NCBI GenBank assembly: GCA_938091675.1
Contig: CALKMX010000055.1
Coordinates: 1 to 51,229 of the forward strand
DNA length: 51,229 nt
Direction: 5' to 3'
Source of the DNA: an uncultured Opitutales bacterium
GTDB taxonomy: Bacteria; Verrucomicrobiota; Verrucomicrobiia; Opitutales; Seribacteraceae
Shown here: positions 34,676-44,716 of the stretch, piece after piece
Numbering within the stretch: position 1 is the stretch's first letter
Layout: every line of letters begins with the position of its first letter
The notes under the pieces: model-generated
The model's input: only the letters and a program-made list of their open reading frames with translations
Databases searched by the model: none
Told to the model about the DNA's origin: nothing
Made by a program: the position numbers and the translations under genes

Positions 34676-37132
34676 TCAGGCAGATTTCTTTTTCTTTGGT
34701 GGGAAATCAAACCCAATGGATCCATTGTCTTTGAGCAGTAAATTAGCATCAAAGCGTCTTTTGGTTCTTCTTGATATAAACCCTTTAATTAATCCAGTTT
34801 TCTTCTCGTTAATCAGCTTTTGGAATTCCTCCAAGGGTATTTCTTTATCGAGTAATTTTCGGGTAATGCGAAAAGTACAGGAGCCGTTTTCCGCAATTCT
34901 TTTGTTGTTGGAGCAGAGGTAAGACAGGTCAGTCTGATGAACTGACCCATCGCAAATCGGGCAGTCGCTCACAACTGGGGCTGTTTTAATCATATCCTTT
35001 TCCACAGATTCCTCTTGTTCATCCCTTGAGTTGTCAAAAAGAAAGCTGATTTTGTAGTCCTCTTCCATCTTCAGCATAGCAGAGAACCTCTTGCCGGTTT
35101 TGGATATGAAATCGTCCAGTGGACCGACTCGGTTATCTTTCAGTAGTACCCCCACCTCATCCACAGTGAGACGACGGCCGGCAATATTTTTAGAAATTTT
35201 AAAATCACCGGTTGTATTTTGATAAAAATTAAGTCCTTCGAACAAGGGTTGCCCATCCAGGGGCGAGCGTAGGTTTGTTTCCTTAAGAGATGCACTGGTT
35301 TCATCAAAACCGGTTGTTTTTTCTACAAATTCTCGGGTCAGTCTGGAAATCTCATCCATAAAGGAGGTCCTCGACAATTTTCCTTCTTCAATTTGTCTAA
35401 GTTTTTGTTCCCATTCGCCGGTCATAGCTGGACTGGTCAATACTTCCACCCCGGCAGCATGTAAAAACTGAAAGAGATCCTCTGCCTTTAAGGAGGGGGA
35501 TAGTTCGGTACTCTCTCTCCGAAGATACTTCTCTTTAATCAGATGCTCAATAGTGGAAGCCCTCGTGGCTGGTGTGCCTAAGCCTTTTTCTTTGAGTGCC
35601 TCAGCAATTTCCTCGTCATCAACCAGTTTGCCGGCACCTTCCATAGCAGATAGCAGGGTGGCTTCGGTGTAACGGGGGGGAGGGTTTGTTTCATCGGAAA
35701 TTAACTCGGCATCAAGAAATGTAGACTCTTTTTCTGAGCCAAGAGCAGGCAAATTGTCTTCAGTTGCTTGATCTTTACCATAAATTGACAACCAGGATGG
35801 ATCGACCAACACCTTCCCTTCGGTTTTGAAGGAATGATGGGCAACACTTGTGACCCGCGTGGTAATATCCCACTCCGCAGGTGGATAGAATACCGCAATA
35901 AACCTCTTGAGAATCAGGTTGTAAATTTTCCATTCCGTGGGATCGAGTTTGGAAGGACTGGTCGGGGTGGGAATAATCGCAAAGTGATCACTGATCTGTT
36001 TATTGTTAAATACTTTTTTGTCGCTGGGGTTGATCCAGTTATGCTGAAGAACCGAGGCGGCAAAGGGTTGATAGTCCCCAGTTACTCTTTTCAATAAATC
36101 CTGGCAGGTAGCTACATAATCTTCGGGCAAAGCCTTGGAGTCAGTACGCGGGTAAGTGATTACTTTGTGCTTTTCATAGAGCGCTTGGGCAATCTGAAGA
36201 GTCCGACTTGCCGGAAGGCTGTGCAAGCGGTTAGCTTCCCGTTGCAGCGTGGTAAGGTCGTAAAGTCTGGGCGAGCTTTGTTTGGATCGTTTTTTGGCTT
36301 CAGTAACCGGACAATTGCTTGCCTGCTCAACCATTTCAAAAATCGATTCGGCTTCCTCCTTATCCCATATCCGGTCTATGCGGTCACGGTCATTTTGATC
36401 GTCTTTCTTAAAGTCTGGTTTTTGGTAAATCCCTTGATAAGTTCCATGGGGAATTTCAAAATTTGCCCGGATGGTAAAGTAAGTCTGCGGCTTAAAGCTT
36501 TGGATCTCGTGTTCCCGTTCAATTACAAGGGAGAGGGTGGGGGTTTGTACCCTCCCAACTGTGGACACCTGCCTGCTGCTCGCCTTGTTCCGCTTGATGG
36601 TAACTGCCCGGGTTCCATTAATTCCAATGAGCCAATCTGATTCCGACCGGCATCTGGCCGCATCAAGGAGGGGCTGCATTTGACTGCCTTCACGAAGGTG
36701 TTCAAATGCATCACGGATTGATTTGTCGGTCATGGACAAAAGCCACAGCCTCTTGATCGAAAGTTTGGAGCCGGAAAGCTCGTGGATGTAATTGAAGATG
36801 AGCTCTCCTTCCCGGCCTGCGTCACAGGCATTAATGACAAAATCAACATCCTTTCTTTTGAGCTGCTTTTTTAAGCTCTGGAACTTTTTCTTGGCGGTTG
36901 CCACGGGTTTCAGCTCGAACTTAGGCGGAATAATGGGGAGGTTGGCTATTTTCCAAGCCTTTAACTTCTTGTCAAAATCGTCAGGCATGTACAACTCGAC
37001 CAAATGCCCGATGGCACTGTCAATAATCCATTCCTCGTTCTCAAAGTAATCTTCTTTTTTGGGTACATTGCCCAAAGCCTTGGCCAAATCACGTGCAACA
37101 CTAGGTTTTTCTGCTATTATAAGTTTTTTCAT
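34676..37132 (-). CDS. topB: type IA DNA topoisomerase (topoisomerase III-like)
   Basis: MKKLIIAEKPSVARDLAKALG Toprim, NACDAGREGELIF, GRVQTPTLSLVIERE, ITYPRTDSKALPED active-site region, C-terminal CPIC...C element. Confidence 0.92.
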   Translation of the reverse strand: MKKLIIAEKPSVARDLAKALGNVPKKEDYFENEEWIIDSAIGHLVELYMPDDFDKKLKAWKIANLPIIPPKFELKPVATAKKKFQSLKKQLKRKDVDFVINACDAGREGELIFNYIHELSGSKLSIKRLWLLSMTDKSIRDAFEHLREGSQMQPLLDAARCRSESDWLIGINGTRAVTIKRNKASSRQVSTVGRVQTPTLSLVIEREHEIQSFKPQTYFTIRANFEIPHGTYQGIYQKPDFKKDDQNDRDRIDRIWDKEEAESIFEMVEQASNCPVTEAKKRSKQSSPRLYDLTTLQREANRLHSLPASRTLQIAQALYEKHKVITYPRTDSKALPEDYVATCQDLLKRVTGDYQPFAASVLQHNWINPSDKKVFNNKQISDHFAIIPTPTSPSKLDPTEWKIYNLILKRFIAVFYPPAEWDITTRVTSVAHHSFKTEGKVLVDPSWLSIYGKDQATEDNLPALGSEKESTFLDAELISDETNPPPRYTEATLLSAMEGAGKLVDDEEIAEALKEKGLGTPATRASTIEHLIKEKYLRRESTELSPSLKAEDLFQFLHAAGVEVLTSPAMTGEWEQKLRQIEEGKLSRTSFMDEISRLTREFVEKTTGFDETSASLKETNLRSPLDGQPLFEGLNFYQNTTGDFKISKNIAGRRLTVDEVGVLLKDNRVGPLDDFISKTGKRFSAMLKMEEDYKISFLFDNSRDEQEESVEKDMIKTAPVVSDCPICDGSVHQTDLSYLCSNNKRIAENGSCTFRITRKLLDKEIPLEEFQKLINEKKTGLIKGFISRRTKRRFDANLLLKDNGSIGFDFPPKKKKSA

Positions 37133-37191
37133 TGGCCTTTTCGGAGGAATGCTGGGGGTCGGATCAAAGTTTATGCTGGAATCTTTTAGGG

Positions 37192-38277
37192 TTAAGCGGG
37201 TAAGAAGCGGGGCAATACATCATCCATGGATTTGAGTAAGTGAGACATAGATTCATCCGTCTCATTGCCCATGTTAGAAATACGGAATGTTTTCCCTTTA
37301 ATTTTTCCATAACCTCCATCAATCGCCAGTTTCTTCTCAACCCGGAGAGCTTTGACAAACCCTCCGACATCCATTTCCAGGTTATTGCGGACACAGGTGA
37401 GGGATTTGGAGGAATATTGTTTTTCAGGTAATAGAACAAATCCTTTTTCCTCAACCCAATGATGAACCATTTCGTTTAAACGGGCATGGCGGTTATGCCT
37501 GGCTTCCACACCTTCAGAAAAAATCTTATCCAGGGTATATTTAAGGCCGTGAATCTGAGGAATGGCAGGAGTGCTGGGGGTCATGCCTTTTTCGTGATTT
37601 TTGAGGAATTCAATAAAATCGAAATAATAACCCCGGCCTTCAATACTTTCGGCCCTGGTAAAGGCCCGTTCGGATACGGTCAGTAAAGCGAGCCCAGGGG
37701 GGAGGGCAAGGGCCTTTTGGGAGCCAGTAAGGATCACATCGATTCCCCAAAGATCTTTGGGGATCGGAACTACCGAAAAAGAACTGACTGTATCAATTAC
37801 CGAAATAACATCGGGATATTTTGCCAAGACTTTCATGATTTCCTCAAGAGGGTTCATCATTCCACAGGAAGTTTCGTTGTGTACCAGGGTTACCAGATCG
37901 TATTCCCCGGTCGATAACCTTTGATCGAGCAATACTGGATCAATATGGGTTCCCCATTCAACTGCCAAACCATCTGCTTCTTTTCCACACCGCTGTGCCA
38001 CATCCAGCCATTTGTCTGAAAATGCACCACACATACAACAAAGCGTTTTTTTGGCACACAAGTTACGAACGGCACCTTCCATAACTCCCCAGGCACTCGA
38101 AGTGGAAAGGAACACCGGGTCTTTAGTTTGAAAAAGTTCCTGCAATTGCGGCTGGCAAGATTGGTACAGATCTACAAAGTCTGGACTTCTGTGCCCCATA
38201 ACGCGGGTTGACATGGCTTGGTAGGCTTCGGCAGATACATCTACCGGACCAGGAATATGCAATTTATAATCAATCAT
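37192..38277 (-). CDS. class V aminotransferase (serine/alanine-glyoxylate aminotransferase family)
   Basis: HIPGPVDVSAEAYQAMSTRVMGHRSPDF, VSVIDTVSSF-type, LTGSQKALALPPGLALLTVS PLP-Lys motif; ATG 38277. Confidence 0.87.
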   Translation of the reverse strand: MIDYKLHIPGPVDVSAEAYQAMSTRVMGHRSPDFVDLYQSCQPQLQELFQTKDPVFLSTSSAWGVMEGAVRNLCAKKTLCCMCGAFSDKWLDVAQRCGKEADGLAVEWGTHIDPVLLDQRLSTGEYDLVTLVHNETSCGMMNPLEEIMKVLAKYPDVISVIDTVSSFSVVPIPKDLWGIDVILTGSQKALALPPGLALLTVSERAFTRAESIEGRGYYFDFIEFLKNHEKGMTPSTPAIPQIHGLKYTLDKIFSEGVEARHNRHARLNEMVHHWVEEKGFVLLPEKQYSSKSLTCVRNNLEMDVGGFVKALRVEKKLAIDGGYGKIKGKTFRISNMGNETDESMSHLLKSMDDVLPRFLPA

Positions 38278-38653
38278 GGGAAAGAGGAGCTGGGGAGGAG
38301 ATAATTTCATGCTTTAGGTTTTTCTTGCCTACCAGGACGAGCTTAGGTTCCCAAACTGCAGCTTCATCGGGATTGAGTGAGACAAAAGTGAGAATTACCA
38401 AAAAATCACCAATTTTTCCCTTATGTGCGGCAGCCCCATTTAGGGCAATTTCACCTGAGCCTCGAGGGGCGGGAATACAATATGTTTCAAACCTTTCCCC
38501 GTTGGTAATATTTCCCACCAGGATTTTCTCATGATGCAAAAAACCGGCCGCATCAAGTAGATCCTGGTCTATGGAAAGGCTGCCGGAATAATTCTGGTTA
38601 ACGCCAGTTACTTGTGCTCGATGAAGCTTTGATTTTAGAAGGGTTACCTGCAT
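38270..38653 (-). CDS. panD: aspartate 1-decarboxylase (pyruvoyl enzyme precursor)
   Basis: MQVTLLKSKLHRAQVTGVNQNYSGSLSIDQDLLDAAG with G-S self-cleavage site, NGERFETYCIPAPRGSGEIALNGAAAHKGKIGD; start at 38653. Confidence 0.93.
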   Translation of the reverse strand: MQVTLLKSKLHRAQVTGVNQNYSGSLSIDQDLLDAAGFLHHEKILVGNITNGERFETYCIPAPRGSGEIALNGAAAHKGKIGDFLVILTFVSLNPDEAAVWEPKLVLVGKKNLKHEIISSPAPLSHD

Positions 38654-38736
38654 GATTTGGTCTAGGTAAAAGAGGAATATCAAATACCTTAGTCAAAAAA
38701 AGTCAATGGATCAAAGGAATCACAAGGGGAATCGGA

Positions 38737-38764
38737 TTGAAAGAAACTTGAATTGGCTTAATTT
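38737..38764 (+). promoter_or_regulatory. candidate lpxK promoter
   Basis: TTGAAA, 16-nt spacer, TAATTT ending 9 nt before ATG 38774. Confidence 0.4.
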
Positions 38765-38773
38765 TAGTGACTT

Positions 38774-39976
38774 ATGAAGCATCAAAGCGGGCTTGATTGG
38801 GTAAAACAAAAATGGAACGATTTTGAAAGCTTCGTTGAGGGCGTGCTGTACGATCGTGATCTTTCCATTTCTGCTCGGTTGTTTGGACTTATCCTCAATC
38901 CATTTTCATATATTTTTTATGGGATTGTTTGGAGCCGGTTGCTTTTGTACTCCAAAAGTTTTCTTCTCCATACCACCCGGCTGGATTGTTTAGTTATTGT
39001 TGTAGGAAATCTGACCATGGGCGGGACAGGAAAGACCCCAGTTGTTGAAAGACTTTCACGAGAGCTTCAGGCAAAAGGGAAAAAAGTGGCTGTGCTTAGT
39101 AGGGGATACAAAAGCAAAGAGGAGAATTCATCGAAAACACAGGGATCCACCAAGGTGGTCAGTGATGGGCATCGCGTACTCCTTGATTCAGAGGAAGCTG
39201 GGGACGAACCCTACATGCTGGCACACAATTTGCCTGGGGTTATCGTTTTAACGGATAAAGACAGGGTGCGGGCTGGTAAGTTTGCCATAAAGGAATTTGG
39301 GGTGGATGTTTTAATTCTTGATGATGGCTTTCAATACCTGCCCATTCATGCAGATATGAATCTCCTTCTGGTTGATCAATTAAATCCATTTGGGAATCGT
39401 AAACTATTACCCCGTGGGATTCTGAGAGAACCAGTACGCCATCTTTCCCGGGCATCATATGTGCTGGTAACCAAGTCCGAGGTTGAACCGCAGCTTGAAT
39501 TACTTGAAACCATACGAAGGCACAACCGGAACGCGGAAATTATCCGTTGTGCCCATAAGCCTAAAGTCTTCAGGGAGGTAAACGGTAAGATCGAACAGAA
39601 ATTAAACTTTCTTTATGAGCTCCATGTGGGAATGTTTTCAGGCATTGCATCCCCCCGTGGTTTTGAGCAATTAATTCATCGGATGTCGGGCGAGTTGAGG
39701 TACAAGAAAAGATTCCTCGATCATCACCGTTATGAAAAAGAGGAATTGGACAGGCTTTTTCAGCAGGCAAAAAATGCAGGGGTTGAAGTGATGGTAACCA
39801 CCGAGAAAGATGCGGTCAGGATACCCGAGCAATTTAAGCCAGTTATCCCCCTGTATTATCTGCGTATGGAAATAGAAATCGTGGAAGGGTATGAGGATTT
39901 CGAGGAAGCGGTCAGTTCGATTTGTGCCTTAACGCCAAACGGGCAACCCCTTTTAAGCACGGCTCAATCCTTGTAA
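38774..39976 (+). CDS. lpxK: tetraacyldisaccharide 4'-kinase
   Basis: VIVVGNLTMGGTGKTPVVERLSREL Walker A, AVLSRGYKSK, DEPYMLA, LDDGFQYL. Confidence 0.93.
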   Translation: MKHQSGLDWVKQKWNDFESFVEGVLYDRDLSISARLFGLILNPFSYIFYGIVWSRLLLYSKSFLLHTTRLDCLVIVVGNLTMGGTGKTPVVERLSRELQAKGKKVAVLSRGYKSKEENSSKTQGSTKVVSDGHRVLLDSEEAGDEPYMLAHNLPGVIVLTDKDRVRAGKFAIKEFGVDVLILDDGFQYLPIHADMNLLLVDQLNPFGNRKLLPRGILREPVRHLSRASYVLVTKSEVEPQLELLETIRRHNRNAEIIRCAHKPKVFREVNGKIEQKLNFLYELHVGMFSGIASPRGFEQLIHRMSGELRYKKRFLDHHRYEKEELDRLFQQAKNAGVEVMVTTEKDAVRIPEQFKPVIPLYYLRMEIEIVEGYEDFEEAVSSICALTPNGQPLLSTAQSL

Positions 39977-40995
39977 GAACGAACGGTAGAAACAAGGGCT
40001 TCCATGCATTCAATTTTTGCATTTGGCCTGATTCCATGACCCAGGTTCATGATGTGGGCTGGGTCATTTTTCATGGAATCCAAAATTTTGGTGGTCTCCA
40101 TGACAACATGGTCTGCATGGGTTTCCATCACTTCAGGGTTAAGGTTTCCCTGCAGTACCAGAGGGCAAGGATACAATTTTCGGGCTTGCTCAAGGCTGGC
40201 TTGGTGATGAACTCCCAGGGCGGTTGTACCTGTTCGGACAATTTCAGATAATCCATCAACCGTGGAGTTGGCATAAACGATTAAGGAAAGGTCTTTGGGC
40301 ACATTTTCAATAATTTGAGCAATCCATCTTAGGGAGTAATCCCACAAATGTTCGGGGGGGCAAAGATTGTGCCAACTATCAAAAATCTGCAGGGCATCCA
40401 CTCCGCATTTTGCCTGCATCCTTATGTATTCGATGAGAGCCGAGGTGATCTTTTCAAGGATTCGCTGAAAGGAAGCTGGGCGATTTTTTGCCCATGCCAG
40501 TGCCTTGGGGAAGCCATCTGCCGATCCACCTTCAATCATATAGCAGGCGAGAGTCCATGGTGAACCGCAGAATCCCAACAGGGCATGGTTTTCTCCGAGT
40601 TCTTCTCGAAGAATTTTTAAAGTTTCGGAAACATAGGAGAGCTTATCTTCGATACCAGATTCAGAAAGTTTTTCGATATCATCGTCCTGAGTCAGTTTGG
40701 TTGTCATTTCGATTCCGCCCCCATTTCTGAAATCATAAGGCTGACCCATCGCCTCAGGAATCACCAGAATATCACTGAAGACTATGGCTGCATCGAGTTC
40801 AAACCGACGAAGAGGTTGCAAAGTCACCTCAGTTGCCAGTTCTGGAGTTTTAACCATCTCGACAAAAGAATGCTTGGTTTTTAATTCTCGATATTCCGGG
40901 AGATACCTGCCCGCCTGTCTCATCACCCACAGGGGAGGGCGACCGCTATGATTTTCGCCTTTAAGGGTTTGTTGAAATAAGCTTCGTCCGGTCAT
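39964..40995 (-). CDS. hemE: uroporphyrinogen decarboxylase
   Basis: [63 protein letters not shown] 40995 overlaps hemF stop (ATGA). Confidence 0.95.
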   Translation of the reverse strand: MTGRSLFQQTLKGENHSGRPPLWVMRQAGRYLPEYRELKTKHSFVEMVKTPELATEVTLQPLRRFELDAAIVFSDILVIPEAMGQPYDFRNGGGIEMTTKLTQDDDIEKLSESGIEDKLSYVSETLKILREELGENHALLGFCGSPWTLACYMIEGGSADGFPKALAWAKNRPASFQRILEKITSALIEYIRMQAKCGVDALQIFDSWHNLCPPEHLWDYSLRWIAQIIENVPKDLSLIVYANSTVDGLSEIVRTGTTALGVHHQASLEQARKLYPCPLVLQGNLNPEVMETHADHVVMETTKILDSMKNDPAHIMNLGHGIRPNAKIECMEALVSTVRSYKD

Positions 40996-41915
40996 GGCTT
41001 TTCTTTTAACCAATCCCGTGGATGAAGGTAGGAGCGATAAAGTTCTTCCTCGGGGGAGTTCTTTTCCGGTGTCCAACCATAAGTCCAGGATACTTCGGGT
41101 GGCATGGACATGAGGATTGATTCGGTCCTTCCCTTCGACTGCAGTCCAAAGAGAGTGCCCCGGTCATACACCAGGTTGAACTCGGCATAGCGACCCCGGC
41201 GGTATTTCTGGAAATTTCTCTGTTTCTGTCCAAACGGAGTGGTCTTTCTTTTTTCAAAAATTTCAAAGTAAGAATCACAAAAACAATTGCCTACCTTTAA
41301 GGCAAATTCAAGGGTGCGGTCAAAATCCTCCAGGTTCAAATCATCAAAAAATAATCCTCCAACCCCACGGGTCTCGTTTCGGTGGGGGAGGAAAAAGTAT
41401 TGGTCGCACCAATTTTTGAATTTTAGATAAAGATCATCACCAAATGGGTCACATACAGATTTGGCCTGCTTGTGCCAAAAAATCACATCCTCTAAAAAGG
41501 GGTAATAGGGAGTTAGGTCAAAGCCTCCTCCAAACCACCATGCAACGGGTTCATCTTCGGGTCCTGCCTCAAAATACCGGATATTGGCATGGCTCGTGGG
41601 CACATAGGGATTGTAAGGGTGGAAAACTGCGGAAACTCCCATTGCCCGAAAGGGCAGACCGCACAATTCCGGCCGGTTTTGTGTGGCAGAAGGGGGGAGT
41701 TCAGTTCCCTGGACATCGGAAAAATTCACCCCACCTTTCTCTAGGGAGCCTCCTTTTGCGAATGCCCGGGTGACTCCTCCGCCCCCTTCTTCACGCTCCC
41801 ATTCTTCTTCTACAAATTTGCAGGTTGGATCTTCGTCAAGCAACTGGTCGCATACCCGGTTTTGAAACTCAAGAAAGGCATGGCGTGCTTTTTCGGCATC
41901 CGTAGAGGTGGACAT
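40992..41915 (-). CDS. hemF: oxygen-dependent coproporphyrinogen III oxidase
   Basis: [102 protein letters not shown]. Confidence 0.96.
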   Translation of the reverse strand: MSTSTDAEKARHAFLEFQNRVCDQLLDEDPTCKFVEEEWEREEGGGGVTRAFAKGGSLEKGGVNFSDVQGTELPPSATQNRPELCGLPFRAMGVSAVFHPYNPYVPTSHANIRYFEAGPEDEPVAWWFGGGFDLTPYYPFLEDVIFWHKQAKSVCDPFGDDLYLKFKNWCDQYFFLPHRNETRGVGGLFFDDLNLEDFDRTLEFALKVGNCFCDSYFEIFEKRKTTPFGQKQRNFQKYRRGRYAEFNLVYDRGTLFGLQSKGRTESILMSMPPEVSWTYGWTPEKNSPEEELYRSYLHPRDWLKEKP

Positions 41916-41981
41916 CAGGAGGAAACCAGTTGGGGGGAGTCAGGGAAAAGGATCAGCAGAGAAAGAAGGGAAGCAATGAAA

Positions 41982-43124
41982 TCAGTCCTCTTCGTCCTCA
42001 ATCTCTCGGGTAAAAGATTCTTTGGCTTCTTCAAGGTTCTCACAGATGGCCCAATTTTCACAACCATCAAGATTGTTCCACATTTCTGCATCCTCTCCGG
42101 TTGCAATAATCGCACCCCGCATGGGCAACTTCATATCCTCTATTTTTTCTGCAAATTCACCCACCACTTCAATGGCTTCTTCCTCCACTTCTTGGAGGGA
42201 CGAAACATCAATAACCAGTTTAAGGATTCCTTCGTTAATGGTGTTGCGAATCCGTTGGTCCATATTCTCCTTAATGTCATTAATGACAAACGGGGAGAGT
42301 TCGGAGGGTAGTTCGAAAAGCAGATAGTCCTCAATGAATTTGAAATATCGGGCGGATGAATCAAGGTTCATAACCTTATACATGACTGCATCCGTTTTAT
42401 TTTGGTCAAATGGTTTGGTAATGCAGTCAGCAAAACCAGCATCCAAAGCTTTCTTTTGGGCAGCCTGATCGCCCATCACGATCATACCTACAACGGGGGT
42501 GCTTAGCACCCGGTGATTGGTTTTTAGTTTTCTCCGCAAATCAATTGCGGAATCACCGGGCAACGCCATGCTGATGAGTATGGCGGAGTAGTGACTGTGC
42601 TCACATGCATCCAGGGCACATTGTTCATCCTTTGCTCCCTCGACTTGCCACTGGCTTTTCGCAAACATGTCGGTCAGCTGTTTGGTGATATTGGGCTTAT
42701 CGTCCACCACCAGTATCCGGATGGTGTTATCGGTAACATCAAGCACCTTACCCCCGTCTGCTTTTTTGAAAATGTTAAAGTCGGAGTCACCCCTGGGGGC
42801 AATTTTGTTCATCCTGTATAACCGGCGCCCGAGCGTACGGATAAGCTTGAGGGCTACTTTGGGGTTTTTCGTGACAATGTCGGCAATACTTTCCTCCACA
42901 TGACGGACCTTGGCTGCGGTTTTCGCACGGATGGCTGCATCCCTTTTCATGCCCAGGATTTCACTAAGTTCACCAAATATGGCACCTTTCATATCGATCT
43001 CACTAAGAACACGGTTGTCCCGGATCACTTCGAGGACGCCGCTCTCCAAAATGCAGAACCCAGTGCCAAGCTCGCCTTCTGGTAAAACAACTTCTCCCTC
43101 TTTATATTCTTGAAGTTTGATCAT
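41982..43124 (-). CDS. cyclic-nucleotide-binding-like domain + pseudo-receiver + STAS-like domain protein
   Basis: N-term YKEGEVVLPEGELGTGFCILESGVLEV...IFGELSEILGMKRDAAIRA cNMP fold; middle IRILVVDDKPNITKQL...ITKPFDQ receiver-like; C-term LKLVIDVSSLQEVEEEAIEVV STAS-like. Confidence 0.8.
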   Translation of the reverse strand: MIKLQEYKEGEVVLPEGELGTGFCILESGVLEVIRDNRVLSEIDMKGAIFGELSEILGMKRDAAIRAKTAAKVRHVEESIADIVTKNPKVALKLIRTLGRRLYRMNKIAPRGDSDFNIFKKADGGKVLDVTDNTIRILVVDDKPNITKQLTDMFAKSQWQVEGAKDEQCALDACEHSHYSAILISMALPGDSAIDLRRKLKTNHRVLSTPVVGMIVMGDQAAQKKALDAGFADCITKPFDQNKTDAVMYKVMNLDSSARYFKFIEDYLLFELPSELSPFVINDIKENMDQRIRNTINEGILKLVIDVSSLQEVEEEAIEVVGEFAEKIEDMKLPMRGAIIATGEDAEMWNNLDGCENWAICENLEEAKESFTREIEDEED

Positions 43125-43269
43125 TTGAAATATGTATCTTTGGCAAAAAATGTGAACGAATCAATTCTATTATAGTGTGCCTATTAATCGAATGTCCCCA
43201 AAGGGCAGTCATCTTTGTTTGCAAATCGAGTGCGGATCGTCAGTTAATCAAATTATCAGCGAAGTTATT

Positions 43270-44670
43270 ATGAAGAATAGGGAAACACAAAAATTTGATT
43301 TTATTGTTTTGGGAGGAGGAAGTGCAGGGTATGCCGCCGCCCGTACGGCCCACGAACTGGGGAAGCGGGTAGCGGTTGTGGATGGTGCATCCGAACTGAG
43401 TGGACTTTGTATTCTCAGGGGGTGCATGCCTTCCAAGACTTTGATCTATTCTGCTGAAGTTCTCCATCTTGCTCAGCAAGGAGATTTATTTGGATTTAAG
43501 GGTAGTCAACCAGTGGCGAATCTGGCTGCTATGCAGCAAAGAAAGCGGGAAGTGATCAAGGAATTTTCAGATTACCGCAAGGAACAATTGGAGGATGGGA
43601 GGTTTTCCCTCTACAGGCAAAAAGGAGTTCTCTCCGGATCCCATACCATTCGGCTTGAGGATGGCATCGAACTTCATGGGCAAAAAATCTTAATCTCCAC
43701 CGGATCAGGTATTAAAACGCCAAACCTTCCCGGTTTGGCCCATGCTCCCTACAAAACCAGTGATGATGTGTTGAATTTAGATACTTTGCCCGAAGAATGT
43801 GTGGTATTGGGCGGGGGAATTGTTGCCTGTGAGTTGGCACAGTTTCTGGTCCGTGTGGGTTGCCGCGTTACTCAACTGCAAAGAAGTAACCAGGTACTTA
43901 AGGAATTTTCAATCGAGGCAGGCGCTGTGGTTGGGCAGGCGTTGCGTGACAATGGGATAGATCTTCAAACCAATACGGCTTTACAATCCATCGAATCATT
44001 GGGGGACGATCGGGTACGAGTGAACTATGAATGGAACGGGAATTCCTGCTCTACTGAGACAAACTTCCTCTTTCATGCCCTTGGCCGTTCTCCTGTCACC
44101 CAGGGACTTGGGCTGAAAGAGTGTGGTGTGGAGCTTTTAAAAAGTGGTCATATCCGCACGAATGCGTATCAGAAAACTTCTCTCGATCATGTTTATGCCG
44201 CCGGAGATTGTGCTGGCCCTCACGAAATTGTTCATATTGCAATCAAGCAGGGGGAAACCGCAGCCCGTCATGCATTTGGGCAAAAAGTTGAGCCCATTCA
44301 TTACGACAACTTACTGGGGGTTGTCTTTACTGATCCTCAGGTCGCACGGGTAGGGCTGTCACCTGATCAAATTCGAGAACGGGGACTCGATCCAGTTTCT
44401 GCTTCCTTTCCCTTCGACGATCATGGGAAATCAATTCTCATGGAAGCGAAATATGGGTATGTGGCGGTGCATGCGGATCGGTCCAATGGGGTTGTTCTGG
44501 GTGCTGAGTGCGTATCCAAGGATGCCGGTGAATTGATTCACTCCCTATCGGTGGCTGTTGCCTTGAAGGCGACGGTGCAAGATTTACTAAAAGCAGATTG
44601 GTATCATCCGACCCTGTCGGAAATTTGGACCTATCCTCTCGAGGATATTGCCGAAGAAATAGAGGTGTAA
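43270..44670 (+). CDS. dihydrolipoamide dehydrogenase/mercuric reductase-like disulfide oxidoreductase
   Basis: FDFIVLGGGSAGYAAARTAHELGKRVAVVD, GLCILRGCMPSK redox motif, YAAGDCAGPHE, C-term HPTLSE; ATG 43270. Confidence 0.9.
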   Translation: MKNRETQKFDFIVLGGGSAGYAAARTAHELGKRVAVVDGASELSGLCILRGCMPSKTLIYSAEVLHLAQQGDLFGFKGSQPVANLAAMQQRKREVIKEFSDYRKEQLEDGRFSLYRQKGVLSGSHTIRLEDGIELHGQKILISTGSGIKTPNLPGLAHAPYKTSDDVLNLDTLPEECVVLGGGIVACELAQFLVRVGCRVTQLQRSNQVLKEFSIEAGAVVGQALRDNGIDLQTNTALQSIESLGDDRVRVNYEWNGNSCSTETNFLFHALGRSPVTQGLGLKECGVELLKSGHIRTNAYQKTSLDHVYAAGDCAGPHEIVHIAIKQGETAARHAFGQKVEPIHYDNLLGVVFTDPQVARVGLSPDQIRERGLDPVSASFPFDDHGKSILMEAKYGYVAVHADRSNGVVLGAECVSKDAGELIHSLSVAVALKATVQDLLKADWYHPTLSEIWTYPLEDIAEEIEV

Positions 44671-44716
44671 GCTATTAATGATCTTTAGTGCCCGAAGCAA
44701 AGGGGCAACCTGAAAA

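Noticed and set aside
41862-42311. 149-aa + strand ORF across hemF start and the cNBD gene
   Set aside because: Overlaps two supported - strand genes; no motif.
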